A stretch of 24,254 bases of DNA from Candidatus Nanoanaerosalina archaeon (GCA_022729285.1 JALDAI010000003.1:1-24254), one strand, 5' to 3'; numbered from the stretch's first letter, positions 1 to 8,305 are shown. Notes: a model not told the origin generated them from the letters alone. Made by a program: numbers and translations.

Positions 1-1607
1 TACAGAAGTTGAAACAGGATGCTGAGGATAAGTTAGGTGAAGACGTTGAAAAAGCAGTTATCACGGTACCAGCGCACTTTGACGACACTCAGAGACAGGC
101 AACAAAAGATGCAGGAGAAATTGCAGGATTAGAAGTTGAAAGAATTCTTAACGAACCAACAGCCGCTGCAATGGCTTACGGCATAGGAGATGAAAGCGAT
201 AAGAAAATACTTGTATACGACTTCGGAGGAGGTACTTTCGACGTTACAGTTTTAGAGATTGGAGACGGAATTTACGAAGTACAGTCCACCGAGGGAGACA
301 ACAGCCTTGGAGGAGACGACTTCGATGAAAGAGTTGTTGAATGGGTTCTGGAAAAGTTTGAAGAAGAAAACGGTATCGATCTTTCAGAAAGAGAAGAAGC
401 CCTCCAAAGAATCAGAGAAAAAGCAGAAGAAGCTAAGAAAGAGCTTTCATCCAGGAAACAGGTTAAAATCAACATTCCTTTCATCCACCAGGAAGACGGA
501 GAAACTTACAACATAGATTACAGCCTTACAAGGACAAAGTTCGAAAGTCTTGTGGAAGACCTTGTTGAAAGAACTAAGAAGCCGACAGAGAAGGCTTTAC
601 AAGATGCAGGTCTTTCAGCAGACGAATTAGATGAAGTGATTCTGGTAGGAGGAACGACTAGAGTTCCTAAAGTAAGAGAGTTTATCAAAGAGCTTACAGG
701 AAAGGAACCTGATAAATCGATTTCACCGGATGAAGCAGTAGCGCTTGGAGCAGCTATCCAGGCAGGATCTATCAGCGGCGAAGCTGATGATATTTTGCTA
801 CTTGACGTAGCACCTTTAAGCCTTGGAGTTGAAACGAAAGGAGGGTTAATGACCCGTCTAATTGAGAAAAACACAACTGTACCGGCAGAGGAGACAAAGA
901 CTTTTACAACAGCTCAAGACAACCAGTCAGTCGTTACAGTACACGTGTTACAGGGAGAACGAGAGATGGCTAAGGACAACAAGTCCCTAGGACAGTTCAA
1001 CCTACAAGGAGTTCCACCGGCACCAGCCGGCCACCCAAGGATCGAAGTAACTTTTGAAATCGATGCAAACGGTATTTTACAAGTATCAGCAGAAGAGCAG
1101 AACTCCGGTAAAGAAGCATCCATCAAGATAAACGATGCATCACGGCTTGACGACGATGAAATCGAAAGGATGAAAGAAGAAGCAGAGAAACATGCTGAAG
1201 AGGATAAGAAGAAAAGAGAACTGATTGAAGCTAAAAACAAGGCAGAGCAGATAATCAACCAGGCAGAGGATCAGTTAGATGAGTACGGAGATGAAGTGGA
1301 TGACGAAATAGTGGAAAGCATTGAAGAAGCTCTTGAAAAACTTGAAGAAGTGAAAGATGAGGCAGAAAGTGCTGAGAAAATTGATGAAGAGATTGAAAAA
1401 GTTCAAGAAGAGCTGATGGAGATCGGAAAAGCTATGGGAGGAGGCCAAGGACCTGGAGCCGCAGGCTTTGATCCTTCAAACATGAGCGAGGAAGATCTTC
1501 GGAAAGCTGCACAAGCTGCACAGAACATGGGCGACCAGGGACAAAAAAGCTCTGATGAACAAGTGGTCGACGCAGACTACGAAGAAGTTAAAGACGAGGA
1601 GGAGTAA
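1..1607 (+). CDS. dnaK: Hsp70 chaperone DnaK, 5' end missing
   Basis: ATP-dependent Hsp70 chaperone that binds exposed hydrophobic segments of unfolded proteins in the cytoplasm and works with DnaJ and GrpE. The frame is open from base 3 at the window edge. By comparison with bacterial-type DnaK, the first visible residues correspond to about residue 115, so roughly the first fifth of the ATPase domain is outside the window. Visible Hsp70 landmarks are VITVPAHFDDTQRQATKDAG, NEPTAAAMAYG, the phosphate-2 loop VYDFGGGTFDVTVLEI, the adenosine loop VILVGGTTRVPKV and the linker DVAPLSLGVET, followed by the substrate-binding sheet and a Glu/Lys-rich helical lid. The C-terminus VVDADYEEVKDEEE is typical of DnaK. 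The acidic lid and tail fit a halophile-type proteome. dnaJ follows after 72 bases. The identification is certain; the true start cannot be seen. Confidence 0.97.
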   Translation, partial: QKLKQDAEDKLGEDVEKAVITVPAHFDDTQRQATKDAGEIAGLEVERILNEPTAAAMAYGIGDESDKKILVYDFGGGTFDVTVLEIGDGIYEVQSTEGDNSLGGDDFDERVVEWVLEKFEEENGIDLSEREEALQRIREKAEEAKKELSSRKQVKINIPFIHQEDGETYNIDYSLTRTKFESLVEDLVERTKKPTEKALQDAGLSADELDEVILVGGTTRVPKVREFIKELTGKEPDKSISPDEAVALGAAIQAGSISGEADDILLLDVAPLSLGVETKGGLMTRLIEKNTTVPAEETKTFTTAQDNQSVVTVHVLQGEREMAKDNKSLGQFNLQGVPPAPAGHPRIEVTFEIDANGILQVSAEEQNSGKEASIKINDASRLDDDEIERMKEEAEKHAEEDKKKRELIEAKNKAEQIINQAEDQLDEYGDEVDDEIVESIEEALEKLEEVKDEAESAEKIDEEIEKVQEELMEIGKAMGGGQGPGAAGFDPSNMSEEDLRKAAQAAQNMGDQGQKSSDEQVVDADYEEVKDEEE

Positions 1608-1617
1608 CTTCCCTACC

Positions 1618-1643
1618 TTTTTTTCCTCCCACTAAACTTTTTT
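1618..1643 (+). terminator. Poly-T tracts after dnaK
   Basis: Two T runs (seven T at 1618-1624 and six T at 1638-1643) lie directly after the dnaK stop codon with no hairpin. Archaeal transcription commonly ends at such T tracts, so dnaJ may be transcribed partly or wholly on its own. A GGAGA at 1665-1669 is a possible ribosome binding site ten bases before the dnaJ ATG. Confidence 0.45.
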
Positions 1644-1679
1644 ACAGCTTAACCGGTGTTTAATGGAGAAAAATAACCA

Positions 1680-2753
1680 ATGCCAAAAGAATACTACAAC
1701 GTTTTAGGAGTTTCAGAAAACGCTTCACAGGACGAGATAAAGAAAGCGTATAGGAAGAAAGCTAAGAAATACCATCCGGACTCTAATTCTGACCAAGCTG
1801 ATCCGGAGAAGTTTAAGAAGATTAACAAGGCATACCAAGTTCTAAGTGATGAGGAGAAAAGGAAGAAGTACGATATGTTCGGTAAACAAGGAGTTGATGT
1901 TTCATCCGGTAGAGGAGGCCAAGGATTCTCAGATTTTGAAGATCTGTTCAACACTTTTTTCGGCGGAGGCGGCCGTAGAAGAAGGAGAAGACGAAGAGGG
2001 CAGAACCTAAAAATTGAGGTCAGCATAACTTTGAAAGAAGCTTTCCAAGGTGTTGAGAAAACTTTTGAGATAAACAGGAACAAGTCTTGTCAAGAATGTG
2101 ATGGGACCGGTGCTAAAAAAGGAAATACAAAAACTTGTGGAGAGTGTAACGGAAGAGGCCGAAAAGAACAGGTTAGAAGAACTGTTTTTGGAACCCAGAG
2201 AACTGTTGCCGAGTGTGGAAAGTGTAACGGTTCCGGAAAAGTTCCTGAGAAAAAATGTAAGGCCTGTAACGGTAAAGGTGTTGTTAACCGGTCTGAAAAG
2301 ATAAGTTTCAAGATCCCTAGAGGTATTATGAACGGGCAAAGGCTTAGGCTGAAAGGTAAAGGCCATGAGGTTAAAGACGGTAAACCAGGGGATCTCTACG
2401 TTTTTGTAAAAGTGGAAGACCATGAAGAGCTTCAGAGAAAAAAGGATAACCTGTTCACAACAGTGAAACTAGGTATTGGAGATGCCGTGCTTGGAGCTGA
2501 AGTAGAAGTACCCACCCCTGATTCAACTGCAAAGGTAACTATTCCTAAAGGAACTCAGCCAGGCCAGGTTTTAAGACTTAAAGGTAAAGGTATGCCCGAC
2601 CAGAGAACCGGTAGTCGAGGAGATCTGTTTGTAAAAGTTGACATAGATATTCCCTCCGATGTAGGTGAAGACAAAGAAGTGTTTGAAAATTATAGGAGAA
2701 AACCGGAGAAAAGTAAAACATTTTTTGAAACGGTTAAAGACTTAGTGAGTTAA
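1680..2753 (+). CDS. dnaJ: Hsp40 co-chaperone DnaJ
   Basis: Co-chaperone that delivers substrates to DnaK and stimulates its ATPase. The order is standard for class A Hsp40: J domain with HPD at residues 32-34, a Gly/Phe-rich linker, a zinc domain with four CxxCxGxG repeats (CQECDGTG, CGECNGRG, CGKCNGSG, CKACNGKG), then the C-terminal substrate-binding sheets with FKIPRGIMNGQRLRLKGKGH and a second copy TIPKGTQPGQVLRLKGKGM. At 357 residues the length is normal. The Gly/Phe region is short and ends in GGGG followed by eight consecutive arginines, which is unusual for a protein from an acidic proteome. The ATG at 1680 is chosen because PKEYYNVLGV is the conserved J-domain start. It pairs with the dnaK gene upstream. 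Confidence 0.97.
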   Translation: MPKEYYNVLGVSENASQDEIKKAYRKKAKKYHPDSNSDQADPEKFKKINKAYQVLSDEEKRKKYDMFGKQGVDVSSGRGGQGFSDFEDLFNTFFGGGGRRRRRRRRGQNLKIEVSITLKEAFQGVEKTFEINRNKSCQECDGTGAKKGNTKTCGECNGRGRKEQVRRTVFGTQRTVAECGKCNGSGKVPEKKCKACNGKGVVNRSEKISFKIPRGIMNGQRLRLKGKGHEVKDGKPGDLYVFVKVEDHEELQRKKDNLFTTVKLGIGDAVLGAEVEVPTPDSTAKVTIPKGTQPGQVLRLKGKGMPDQRTGSRGDLFVKVDIDIPSDVGEDKEVFENYRRKPEKSKTFFETVKDLVS

Positions 2754-2779
2754 AAAGTTATCTTTTCACCACTTTAACC

Positions 2780-2787
2780 TTTTTTTT
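2780..2787 (+). terminator. Poly-T tract after dnaJ
   Basis: A run of eight T, 27 bases after the dnaJ stop codon, in a T-rich stretch before the glycosyltransferase gene. It is a plausible archaeal intrinsic terminator and separates the chaperone genes from the next transcription unit. No hairpin is visible. Confidence 0.45.
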
Positions 2788-2830
2788 CCAAAGTTTCTTT
2801 AACTACTAATGATAATAAAGGTTTATACAA

Positions 2831-3712
2831 ATGACAGAAAACTTTTCAGTAATAATACCGGTTCGCAACAATGAAAAAATTGTTGAAAGCTGTTTAAAAG
2901 AATTACAACAGTCTTTAGAAAGTTTTGGCGTCGGTTATCAGATAATAGTTGTTGACGATGGATCTTCTGACACCACTTTTGAAAAAGTAGAAAAGATGAG
3001 TAAAGTTAATGTTATCAAACTAAAGAAAAAGTATGGATCAGCAGAAGCATTAAAAGCAGGTATCAACTCATCTAAGTACGAGAACGTTATTTTAGTAGAA
3101 GATATCCGTTATACCTCTTTTTTCAGTCAATTAAAAAAACCTTTACAAGATTTCTCAACCCATAAAACCGATCTGTTAAACGTTGTTTTTGAAACAAAAA
3201 AATCATGTTTTTTGACAGAATTGAAGAAAAAAGTTGAGACAAAGTTTCTAAACGGATTTAACTCTGACAAGTATCCGTCTATAAAGATTGTTAAAAAAGA
3301 TCAGTTCGATGATATAAAGCTTTTCAGAAAGTTGGACAAGTATCTACCAGCTTTAGTATACATAAACGACGGGAAAGTTGTTAAAAAAGAAGTTAAAGTC
3401 GGTGAAGGAGCAGTTAAGAGGTTTAGCTTTGGATCATTTTTACCTGAAAAAATTTCTCTACTAACCGTTTCTAAAATGATGAAGTTTAAAGAGGACAACA
3501 CAAAGATTTATCCGGCTTTATACCTTGCCATCTTAACCATTATTTTCAACGTGTTAAACCTAACATTTATCCAGAACACAGGTGTAACTATTGGTACAAG
3601 CGTTTTAGCGTTATACTTCACCGTTTTATTCTACATATCTGAACAGGACTTTATGAAATATAGAGACTACTCACCTGTCTACGAAGTAGATGAAAGAGTT
3701 ATTAGGAATTAA
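2831..3712 (+). CDS. Membrane-anchored family 2 glycosyltransferase-like protein
   Basis: The N-terminus SVIIPVRNNE and VVDDGSSDTT (DD at residues 42-43) identify a GT-A fold glycosyltransferase of family 2, the group that includes dolichol-phosphate mannose synthase. Two hydrophobic helices near residues 224-246 and 249-270 give the DPM1/GtrB-like arrangement of a cytoplasmic catalytic domain held at the membrane. The central site is worn: where the family has a DXD-type metal site (for example DADL), this protein reads VEDI at residues 89-92, and the usual GKGxAL loop reads GSAEALKAG. At 293 residues the length is fair. It may use a different metal ligand set, or be a non-catalytic or divergent lipid-linked sugar transferase. 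The gene stands alone and its 3' end lies two bases from the convergent permease gene. The fold is well supported, the activity is not. Confidence 0.8.
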   Translation: MTENFSVIIPVRNNEKIVESCLKELQQSLESFGVGYQIIVVDDGSSDTTFEKVEKMSKVNVIKLKKKYGSAEALKAGINSSKYENVILVEDIRYTSFFSQLKKPLQDFSTHKTDLLNVVFETKKSCFLTELKKKVETKFLNGFNSDKYPSIKIVKKDQFDDIKLFRKLDKYLPALVYINDGKVVKKEVKVGEGAVKRFSFGSFLPEKISLLTVSKMMKFKEDNTKIYPALYLAILTIIFNVLNLTFIQNTGVTIGTSVLALYFTVLFYISEQDFMKYRDYSPVYEVDERVIRN

Positions 3713-3714
3713 AC

Positions 3715-4896
3715 TTATTCATCCCTTAAAGCATCGACCGGATTCATGTTAGCAGCTCTTTTCGCAGGTAAAATACCTGAAATAGTTCCTAAGAGGAATG
3801 AAAATGTTAAAGCACCTATTATTAGTACAGGGGAAAGACTTACCCGCAACATATCTAAAGCGAAGTACTGTTGAACAACGTACTCAACACCTTTAGCAAT
3901 AGACAGTCCAAGAGTCACACCTAATACTCCTCCGGCAAGACCTAATAAACCTGATTCAAACATGAAAACTGTTAAAACATTGGAGTTTCGTGCGCCAACA
4001 GCTTTCATGATACCTATCTCCCTTGTTTTTTCAAGCACAGAAGTGTACATAGTGTTCATAATACCTACACCTCCAACCAGTAGAGCAATAGAAGCCACAC
4101 CTACAAAAAGGGCTTGAACCATAGCTAAAATATTGTTTACCGCCTCCAACAACTGCTCCATTGTTTCAACAGCGAACTCGTCGTCATCCAATTCATCTGA
4201 AAGAGTGTCCTCAATGTCTTGAGCTACTTCAGAGACATCAAAACCTGATTCAACTAAAACATACATCATACTTATTTCATCCTCTTTACCAAACAAGTCT
4301 TGGGCATCATCCAACGTTATAACAACGCTTTGGTCATCAGAAGGAGATCCTATCCTATCTAAACGTCCTACAACCCTGTAATTCTCTTCTTTAATTACTA
4401 AGTTATCTCTCATGTTTACAACCGAATCAAAAACCTCAGGATACACTGTGTCACCTATCACCGCATTACCGCTATCCATCTCTCTTAAGGGTCGGCCTTC
4501 CACTATGTCAAACTGCGGTATCTCGTCTAAAAGACCTGGGGAACTACCCCATACAAATGTTGTAGCTGTCTCACCTCTAAACTCAACCTCTACCATATCC
4601 ATTAAGAAGTATTCAACAGTTCTAACACCTCTTACGCTTTCAACATCAGAAACAAGATCCTGGTCCAAAGTTCCTCCTCCCATCATGCCTTGCATACCTG
4701 CACCGGACATAACAGAAATAGTATCTGTACCAGCCGCCTCAAACTCCGCAGCAACTGATTCAGAAAGTCCTTGAGTCATAGAAATTAAAGCAACAATTGC
4801 AGCCACTCCTATCAAAATACCGACAATGGTGAGGTAGGACCTAGTGCTCTTGTGCTTAATGCTTCTAAACGCTAAAACCAGGTAGTCCCACACCAT
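3715..4896 (-). CDS. MacB/FtsX-type ABC transporter permease
   Basis: Integral membrane subunit of a MacB/LolC-type ABC system; these act as mechanotransmission exporters rather than channel importers. Residues near 20-45 form the first helix (YLTIVGILIGVAAIVALISM), followed by a large extracytoplasmic MacB core domain with a Met/Gly-rich patch (SGAGMQGMMGGG), then three helices in the C-terminal FtsX domain with VGGVGIMNTMYTSVLEKTREIGIMKAVGA, the family signature. The ATG at 4896 is preferred over the GTG at 4905 because AAGGAG on the minus strand is eight bases before the ATG and too close to the GTG. That makes 393 residues. The gene follows the COG1361 gene by 15 bases and is the last of a four-gene operon with the ATPase. 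Substrate unknown. Confidence 0.93.
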   Translation of the reverse strand: MVWDYLVLAFRSIKHKSTRSYLTIVGILIGVAAIVALISMTQGLSESVAAEFEAAGTDTISVMSGAGMQGMMGGGTLDQDLVSDVESVRGVRTVEYFLMDMVEVEFRGETATTFVWGSSPGLLDEIPQFDIVEGRPLREMDSGNAVIGDTVYPEVFDSVVNMRDNLVIKEENYRVVGRLDRIGSPSDDQSVVITLDDAQDLFGKEDEISMMYVLVESGFDVSEVAQDIEDTLSDELDDDEFAVETMEQLLEAVNNILAMVQALFVGVASIALLVGGVGIMNTMYTSVLEKTREIGIMKAVGARNSNVLTVFMFESGLLGLAGGVLGVTLGLSIAKGVEYVVQQYFALDMLRVSLSPVLIIGALTFSFLLGTISGILPAKRAANMNPVDALRDE

Positions 4897-4911
4897 TGCA
4901 ACCACTCCTTT

Positions 4912-6222
4912 TTACTCATCAAGGATAGACTTTGTTTTCTTCTTACGTTTCTTGTAGAAATATACTCCTCCTACAACTATCAAGACAAAAACTACTACAC
5001 CTATGATTCCTCCGCCTTCATCAAGTAGTCCTAACCTGTCAAGCTCTTCCTCAGTGTAGGTTCTGAACTCAACAACCTGTTCATCCTCTAAAACGTTTCC
5101 TTCTGAGTCTCTGTACTCTAAGTAAATCGGTATAGACACTGTCTCAACACCTTCCTCGATAAATATGTCGAAAGAAGATGAGTCAAAGTCGTCAGGATCC
5201 ATATCACCAACATATACATCAGAGGAACCGACCACTTCAAAGGATTCGTCCTCTCCTAACTCCATCTCGAGGAACTTAGCCTTTGAAAGACCTCTGTTAA
5301 CAAGTCTTAGAGAAACGTCTCTCATATTACCTGCAACAGGATAATCATCGATGTTTGAAAGCCCTGACTCAATTTGTGGCTCTCCCCCAACAATGATCCC
5401 TGTAAACTCGCTTTTTTCAAAGCTGTTACCCATCTCGTCCTCGTAACTAAGTCCTATAGGCACTTTGTAAGCTCTTTCATCAGCGTCAGCATCCGCTTTA
5501 ACCGGGAAGACAACCGATTCAGTTTCTCCAGGAGCTATATTACTTATCCTTTTCTCAGTTGTTCTTCCAGCAGTTATCAAAGGTATCTCATCTGTCTCAA
5601 CTTCTCCAAAGTCACCTACCTCTGAAGAAGTTCCTCCCAGTTCAAGAGATACATCAATGTTTCTCATATAAGATGTGGCCAAGTTCCTGATCTTCAGCTC
5701 CACATCCTTAGTCATCGAAGGAGCGATCAAACCGTCTTCCACATTAACCTCTTCAACTGCTAAAACAGCTTCTCTAGTCCTTATATCAACAGGTAGTTCC
5801 TTGGTAATTGTAGCGATACTAGATCTAGTTCTAAACTTCAAAGAGTTTTCACCAGAAACAGCGTTGTCATCAACCCTTACAGTGAACTTTGCCTGGTACT
5901 CATCACCCACCTCTATCTTTCCGAAATCCCTTGTCAAATCTTTGTCAGGATCTACGTCGAAAGGGTACTCAGGCACAAGCTCTAACTCAACATCTTCTGC
6001 AACTCTGTTACCTCTATTACGAACCTCTACCCATACATCTGCGTACTCTCCCTTCATCATAGGAACGGGCTCGGTCTTCACAATAGATACATCAAGGCTT
6101 GAGCTACTTGAAGGACTTGATGCACCGACTTCCTGTACTAAACCTGTTTGTAAAAAAGCTCCAGCTATTAGAGCTACCAATAAAAATTTTGTAAAAAACT
6201 TTGTTCTTTTTCTTAATTCCAT
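4912..6222 (-). CDS. Secreted COG1361 S-layer-like protein, membrane anchored
   Basis: Extracytoplasmic protein built of repeated Ig/CARDB-like beta domains, as in archaeal COG1361 S-layer-domain proteins. A signal peptide (MELRKRTKFFTKF, then LLVALIAGAFLQTGL) precedes a Ser-rich linker and at least three repeats carrying phrases such as EVRNRGNRVAEDVELELVP, LKIRNLATSYMRNIDVSLEL and RLVNRGLSKAKFLEMEL. The C-terminus has one transmembrane helix (IIGVVVFVLIVVGGVYFY) and a Lys-rich cytoplasmic tail. The frame is open to 6303, but the ATG at 6222 is chosen: it starts the signal peptide and has the Shine-Dalgarno sequence AAGGTGA five bases upstream. The protein has 436 residues. Lying between ATPase and permease of a MacB-like exporter, it is likely the extracellular partner of that exporter, in the place where bacteria use the adaptor MacA. 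That role is inferred from position. Confidence 0.85.
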   Translation of the reverse strand: MELRKRTKFFTKFLLVALIAGAFLQTGLVQEVGASSPSSSSSLDVSIVKTEPVPMMKGEYADVWVEVRNRGNRVAEDVELELVPEYPFDVDPDKDLTRDFGKIEVGDEYQAKFTVRVDDNAVSGENSLKFRTRSSIATITKELPVDIRTREAVLAVEEVNVEDGLIAPSMTKDVELKIRNLATSYMRNIDVSLELGGTSSEVGDFGEVETDEIPLITAGRTTEKRISNIAPGETESVVFPVKADADADERAYKVPIGLSYEDEMGNSFEKSEFTGIIVGGEPQIESGLSNIDDYPVAGNMRDVSLRLVNRGLSKAKFLEMELGEDESFEVVGSSDVYVGDMDPDDFDSSSFDIFIEEGVETVSIPIYLEYRDSEGNVLEDEQVVEFRTYTEEELDRLGLLDEGGGIIGVVVFVLIVVGGVYFYKKRKKKTKSILDE

Positions 6223-6250
6223 AATATTCACCTTTTTAACATCTTTAAAC

Positions 6251-6259
6251 AAAAAAAAA
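6251..6259 (-). terminator. T9 tract between ATPase and COG1361 genes
   Basis: On the minus strand nine T follow directly after the TAG stop codon of the ATPase, inside the 37-base gap before the COG1361 gene. In archaea such a tract can stop a fraction of transcripts, so the downstream genes may be expressed at a lower level than regulator and ATPase. Partial termination is inferred from sequence alone. Confidence 0.35.
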
Positions 6260-6958
6260 CTATTCAACCACTCCGTCGATAATGTTAACAGTTCTATTAG
6301 CATATTCAGCTGCTTTAGGGTCGTGTGTCACCATAACAATCGTTTTACCCTTTTCTTCATTAAGCTCCTTCAACATCTCCAAAACCTTTTTACCGGTTTT
6401 AGAGTCAAGGTTACCTGTTGGTTCATCAGCAAGTAAAACATCAGGATTATTTGATAGAGCTCTTGCTATAGCAACTCTTTGTCTCTGACCTCCGGAAAGC
6501 TCAGAAGGTTTATGGTGAAGTCTTTCTCCAAGACCAACTTCTTTCAAAAGATTTTTAGCTCTTTTAATCCTTTTTTCATACTCGATGTTTTGAAAAACCA
6601 TAGGAAGAGCAACGTTTTCTAAAGCTGTTAAGTTGTTTATCAGGTTAAAAGTCTGAAAGATAAAACCTATCTTTCTTCCTCTTAGCTGAGCAAGATCAGA
6701 CTCCTTTAAAGTGCTTATATCCCATTTTTCAAGTATTACAGTTCCTTTAGTAGGAGTGTCAAGACAGCCAACCATGTTCATCAGAGTAGATTTTCCGGAA
6801 CCTGATGGACCTTGGATAGATATAAACTCGCCTCGTTTAACCTCTAAAGAAGATCCTCTAAGAGCTTTAACTATAGTATCGCCCATTTTATAATGTTTAT
6901 GGACATCTATTAACTGGATAACGTTTTCTCTTTCACCAGCACTGTTTTTTTGAGCCAT
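6260..6958 (-). CDS. MacB/LolD-type ABC transporter ATPase
   Basis: Cytoplasmic nucleotide-binding subunit that powers the permease of the same operon. All motifs are intact: Walker A GPSGSGKST at residues 50-58, Q-loop Gln102, signature LSGGQRQRVAIARAL from residue 154, Walker B VLLADEPTGNLD from residue 174 and the H-loop His212. The phrase DEPTGNLD and 232-residue length are those of the LolD/MacB/FtsE group (3.A.1.122/125). On the minus strand GGAGGA lies about 11 bases before the ATG, inside the 3' end of the regulator gene, whose stop is four bases away, so the two are translationally close. Family is certain; the exported substrate cannot be read from the sequence. Confidence 0.96.
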   Translation of the reverse strand: MAQKNSAGERENVIQLIDVHKHYKMGDTIVKALRGSSLEVKRGEFISIQGPSGSGKSTLMNMVGCLDTPTKGTVILEKWDISTLKESDLAQLRGRKIGFIFQTFNLINNLTALENVALPMVFQNIEYEKRIKRAKNLLKEVGLGERLHHKPSELSGGQRQRVAIARALSNNPDVLLADEPTGNLDSKTGKKVLEMLKELNEEKGKTIVMVTHDPKAAEYANRTVNIIDGVVE

Positions 6959-6962
6959 AACT

Positions 6963-7463
6963 TTAGAACTCCTCCTTTCTTTTCTTCAAAATTTTCACGA
7001 ACTTGTCAAAGTCTTCCCACAAAACATCAAGTTCATCCCGGTAGTTTCCAAGTATTTCTTTCTCCTTTTTATACCTTTCAACATCCGGTTCACCGTACAT
7101 CTCGATTATCTCAGGAAGAGTATCAGCCATTCTTTCAAATATCTGTCTGTAAAGCCCTTTCAAAGATTTTATGATTAACCTGGTAACATCCTTCTCCATA
7201 TAGAAATAGACTTTCCTTGAGCCAGGCTTCTTTTTTCTCTTAACTAAACCTGATTCACAGAGAGTTTTCATAGCTTCAGAAACAGCGGATATACTGTAAC
7301 CAGTTCTTTCAGACAGCTCTTTCAAAGAGATATCATAAGGCTCTATAAACAGTTCTCCTAAAAGCTTGGAAGGAAGACTTCTCATCCCCTCTTTCTTATT
7401 AACCTCTGTCACAAGCTCTACAAACTTCTTATGTCCGTCATGTAACCTTTCTTGTTCTTCCAC
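6963..7463 (-). CDS. GbsR/MarR-type winged-helix regulator
   Basis: Predicted DNA-binding regulator of the ABC operon that it heads. Residues about 30-100 form a winged helix: LPSKLLGELFIEPYDISLKE, then the recognition helix in ERTGYSISAVSEAMKTLCES, then the wing GLVKRKKKPGSRKVYFYMEK. This order and the wording around it resemble the GbsR branch of the MarR superfamily. The C-terminal half is helical and acidic and probably dimerises. The start is a GTG at 7463, supported by AGAGGT six bases upstream on the minus strand. An inverted repeat at 7526-7539 overlaps the likely TATA box, which suggests autorepression of the whole operon. The signal it senses is unknown; the exported compound of the neighbouring transporter is a reasonable candidate. 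Confidence 0.85.
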   Translation of the reverse strand: MEEQERLHDGHKKFVELVTEVNKKEGMRSLPSKLLGELFIEPYDISLKELSERTGYSISAVSEAMKTLCESGLVKRKKKPGSRKVYFYMEKDVTRLIIKSLKGLYRQIFERMADTLPEIIEMYGEPDVERYKKEKEILGNYRDELDVLWEDFDKFVKILKKRKEEF

Positions 7464-7525
7464 TAGATTACCTCTAAAAAAATATTTCTAAAAAAAACCT
7501 TTTTCGTAACTTTCAGAAAATAGTG

Positions 7526-7539
7526 AAACTTCTAAGTTT
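7526..7539. promoter_or_regulatory. Inverted repeat, likely operator of the ABC operon
   Basis: AAACTT-CT-AAGTTT is a perfect inverted repeat with six-base arms and a two-base spacer. It overlaps the AT-rich TATTTAAA (minus strand, 7544-7537), which is the best TATA candidate for the regulator gene and would place the start of transcription near 7512, giving a leader of about 50 bases before the GTG. A winged-helix dimer from the adjacent gene is the obvious ligand. The repeat is seen directly; operator function is inferred. Confidence 0.5.
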
Positions 7540-7593
7540 AAATACTTAATATAAAAGTTGATAAAAACTAAGTAAAATAAAAGAAAGAAAAAG

Positions 7594-8238
7594 TTAGAGA
7601 CGGTCTCTAATCTCTCTAAGTAAAGAAATCATCTCGTTGTTCTGCTCCTTGATATCCCTTAAAAGACGTTTCTTAGAGCTTCCGGCACTTTCTACATCAA
7701 CGTTCTCATCAGCATCTTTAACACTTCCATCAGCTGATAAGACAACTTCCTTCATACCTTCTTTACGCTGCCCGCTGCTTTCGGAAGAACTACTTACTTG
7801 TTGACTATTACTTGCAACATTCTTATTAGAACCGGACTGGTTCCTAACCCTGTCAACAACAGAGCTAGATTTGATAGATGAAGTTCCGCGGCTAGAACTC
7901 TTTGATTGGACTATACTATTCGATCCCTTATTCAAGTTTTTACTATCCTTTTTAGAAACCTTTCCTGCCTGGTTATCAAGATCGTCTTTCAGCTCGATCT
8001 TTGAAAGATCACCGTAATCACCGTTCCTTGAAAGTCCTCCTGAAGAAAAATCCTCGATATTTGAATCATCTTCAGGCTCTAACTTGTTTTTTCTATCTTT
8101 AGAGTCCTCTATTAATTGATCAAAAGCCACTTTACCATCACCTTTTTTACTAACATCATTTTCCGAAACTTCACCGTCTTCTCCTCCATCTCCCGAACCT
8201 TCACTAACCTTTTTCTTAACACTATCATAAAACGCCAT
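7594..8238 (-). CDS. Ser-rich disordered protein with C-terminal helix (tandem family member 3)
   Basis: I do not recognise this 214-residue protein from a named family. It has three parts: a short amphipathic start MAFYDSVKKKVSEG, a long low-complexity middle rich in Ser, Asn, Asp, Lys and Gly with no hydrophobic core, and a C-terminal helix LLRDIKEQNNEMISLLREI ending in RDRL. The same three parts occur in the two genes upstream, and the last five residues (IRDRL) equal those of the gene at 8759-9538. There is no signal peptide or membrane helix, so it should be cytoplasmic. Start supported by AAGGTG five bases before the ATG on the minus strand. It is 67 bases downstream of its neighbour and probably cotranscribed. 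This member is the most acidic and Ser-rich of the three. Role unknown; a tether or scaffold is possible. Confidence 0.75.
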   Translation of the reverse strand: MAFYDSVKKKVSEGSGDGGEDGEVSENDVSKKGDGKVAFDQLIEDSKDRKNKLEPEDDSNIEDFSSGGLSRNGDYGDLSKIELKDDLDNQAGKVSKKDSKNLNKGSNSIVQSKSSSRGTSSIKSSSVVDRVRNQSGSNKNVASNSQQVSSSSESSGQRKEGMKEVVLSADGSVKDADENVDVESAGSSKKRLLRDIKEQNNEMISLLREIRDRL

Positions 8239-8305
8239 AAAAACACCTTAAAAACTGGTTTTTTACTTTTCCACGGTTTTTCAAACGTATTTATCCTAGT
8301 AAATC

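Noticed and set aside
6223..6303. Longer start for the COG1361 protein
   Set aside because: The extra 27 residues would overlap the ATPase gene and precede the signal peptide, whereas the ATG at 6222 has AAGGTGA five bases upstream.
5675..6436. Plus-strand open frame of 253 codons
   Set aside because: It covers parts of two clear minus-strand genes (COG1361 protein and ABC ATPase) and its product is Ser/Thr/Leu-rich shadow sequence.
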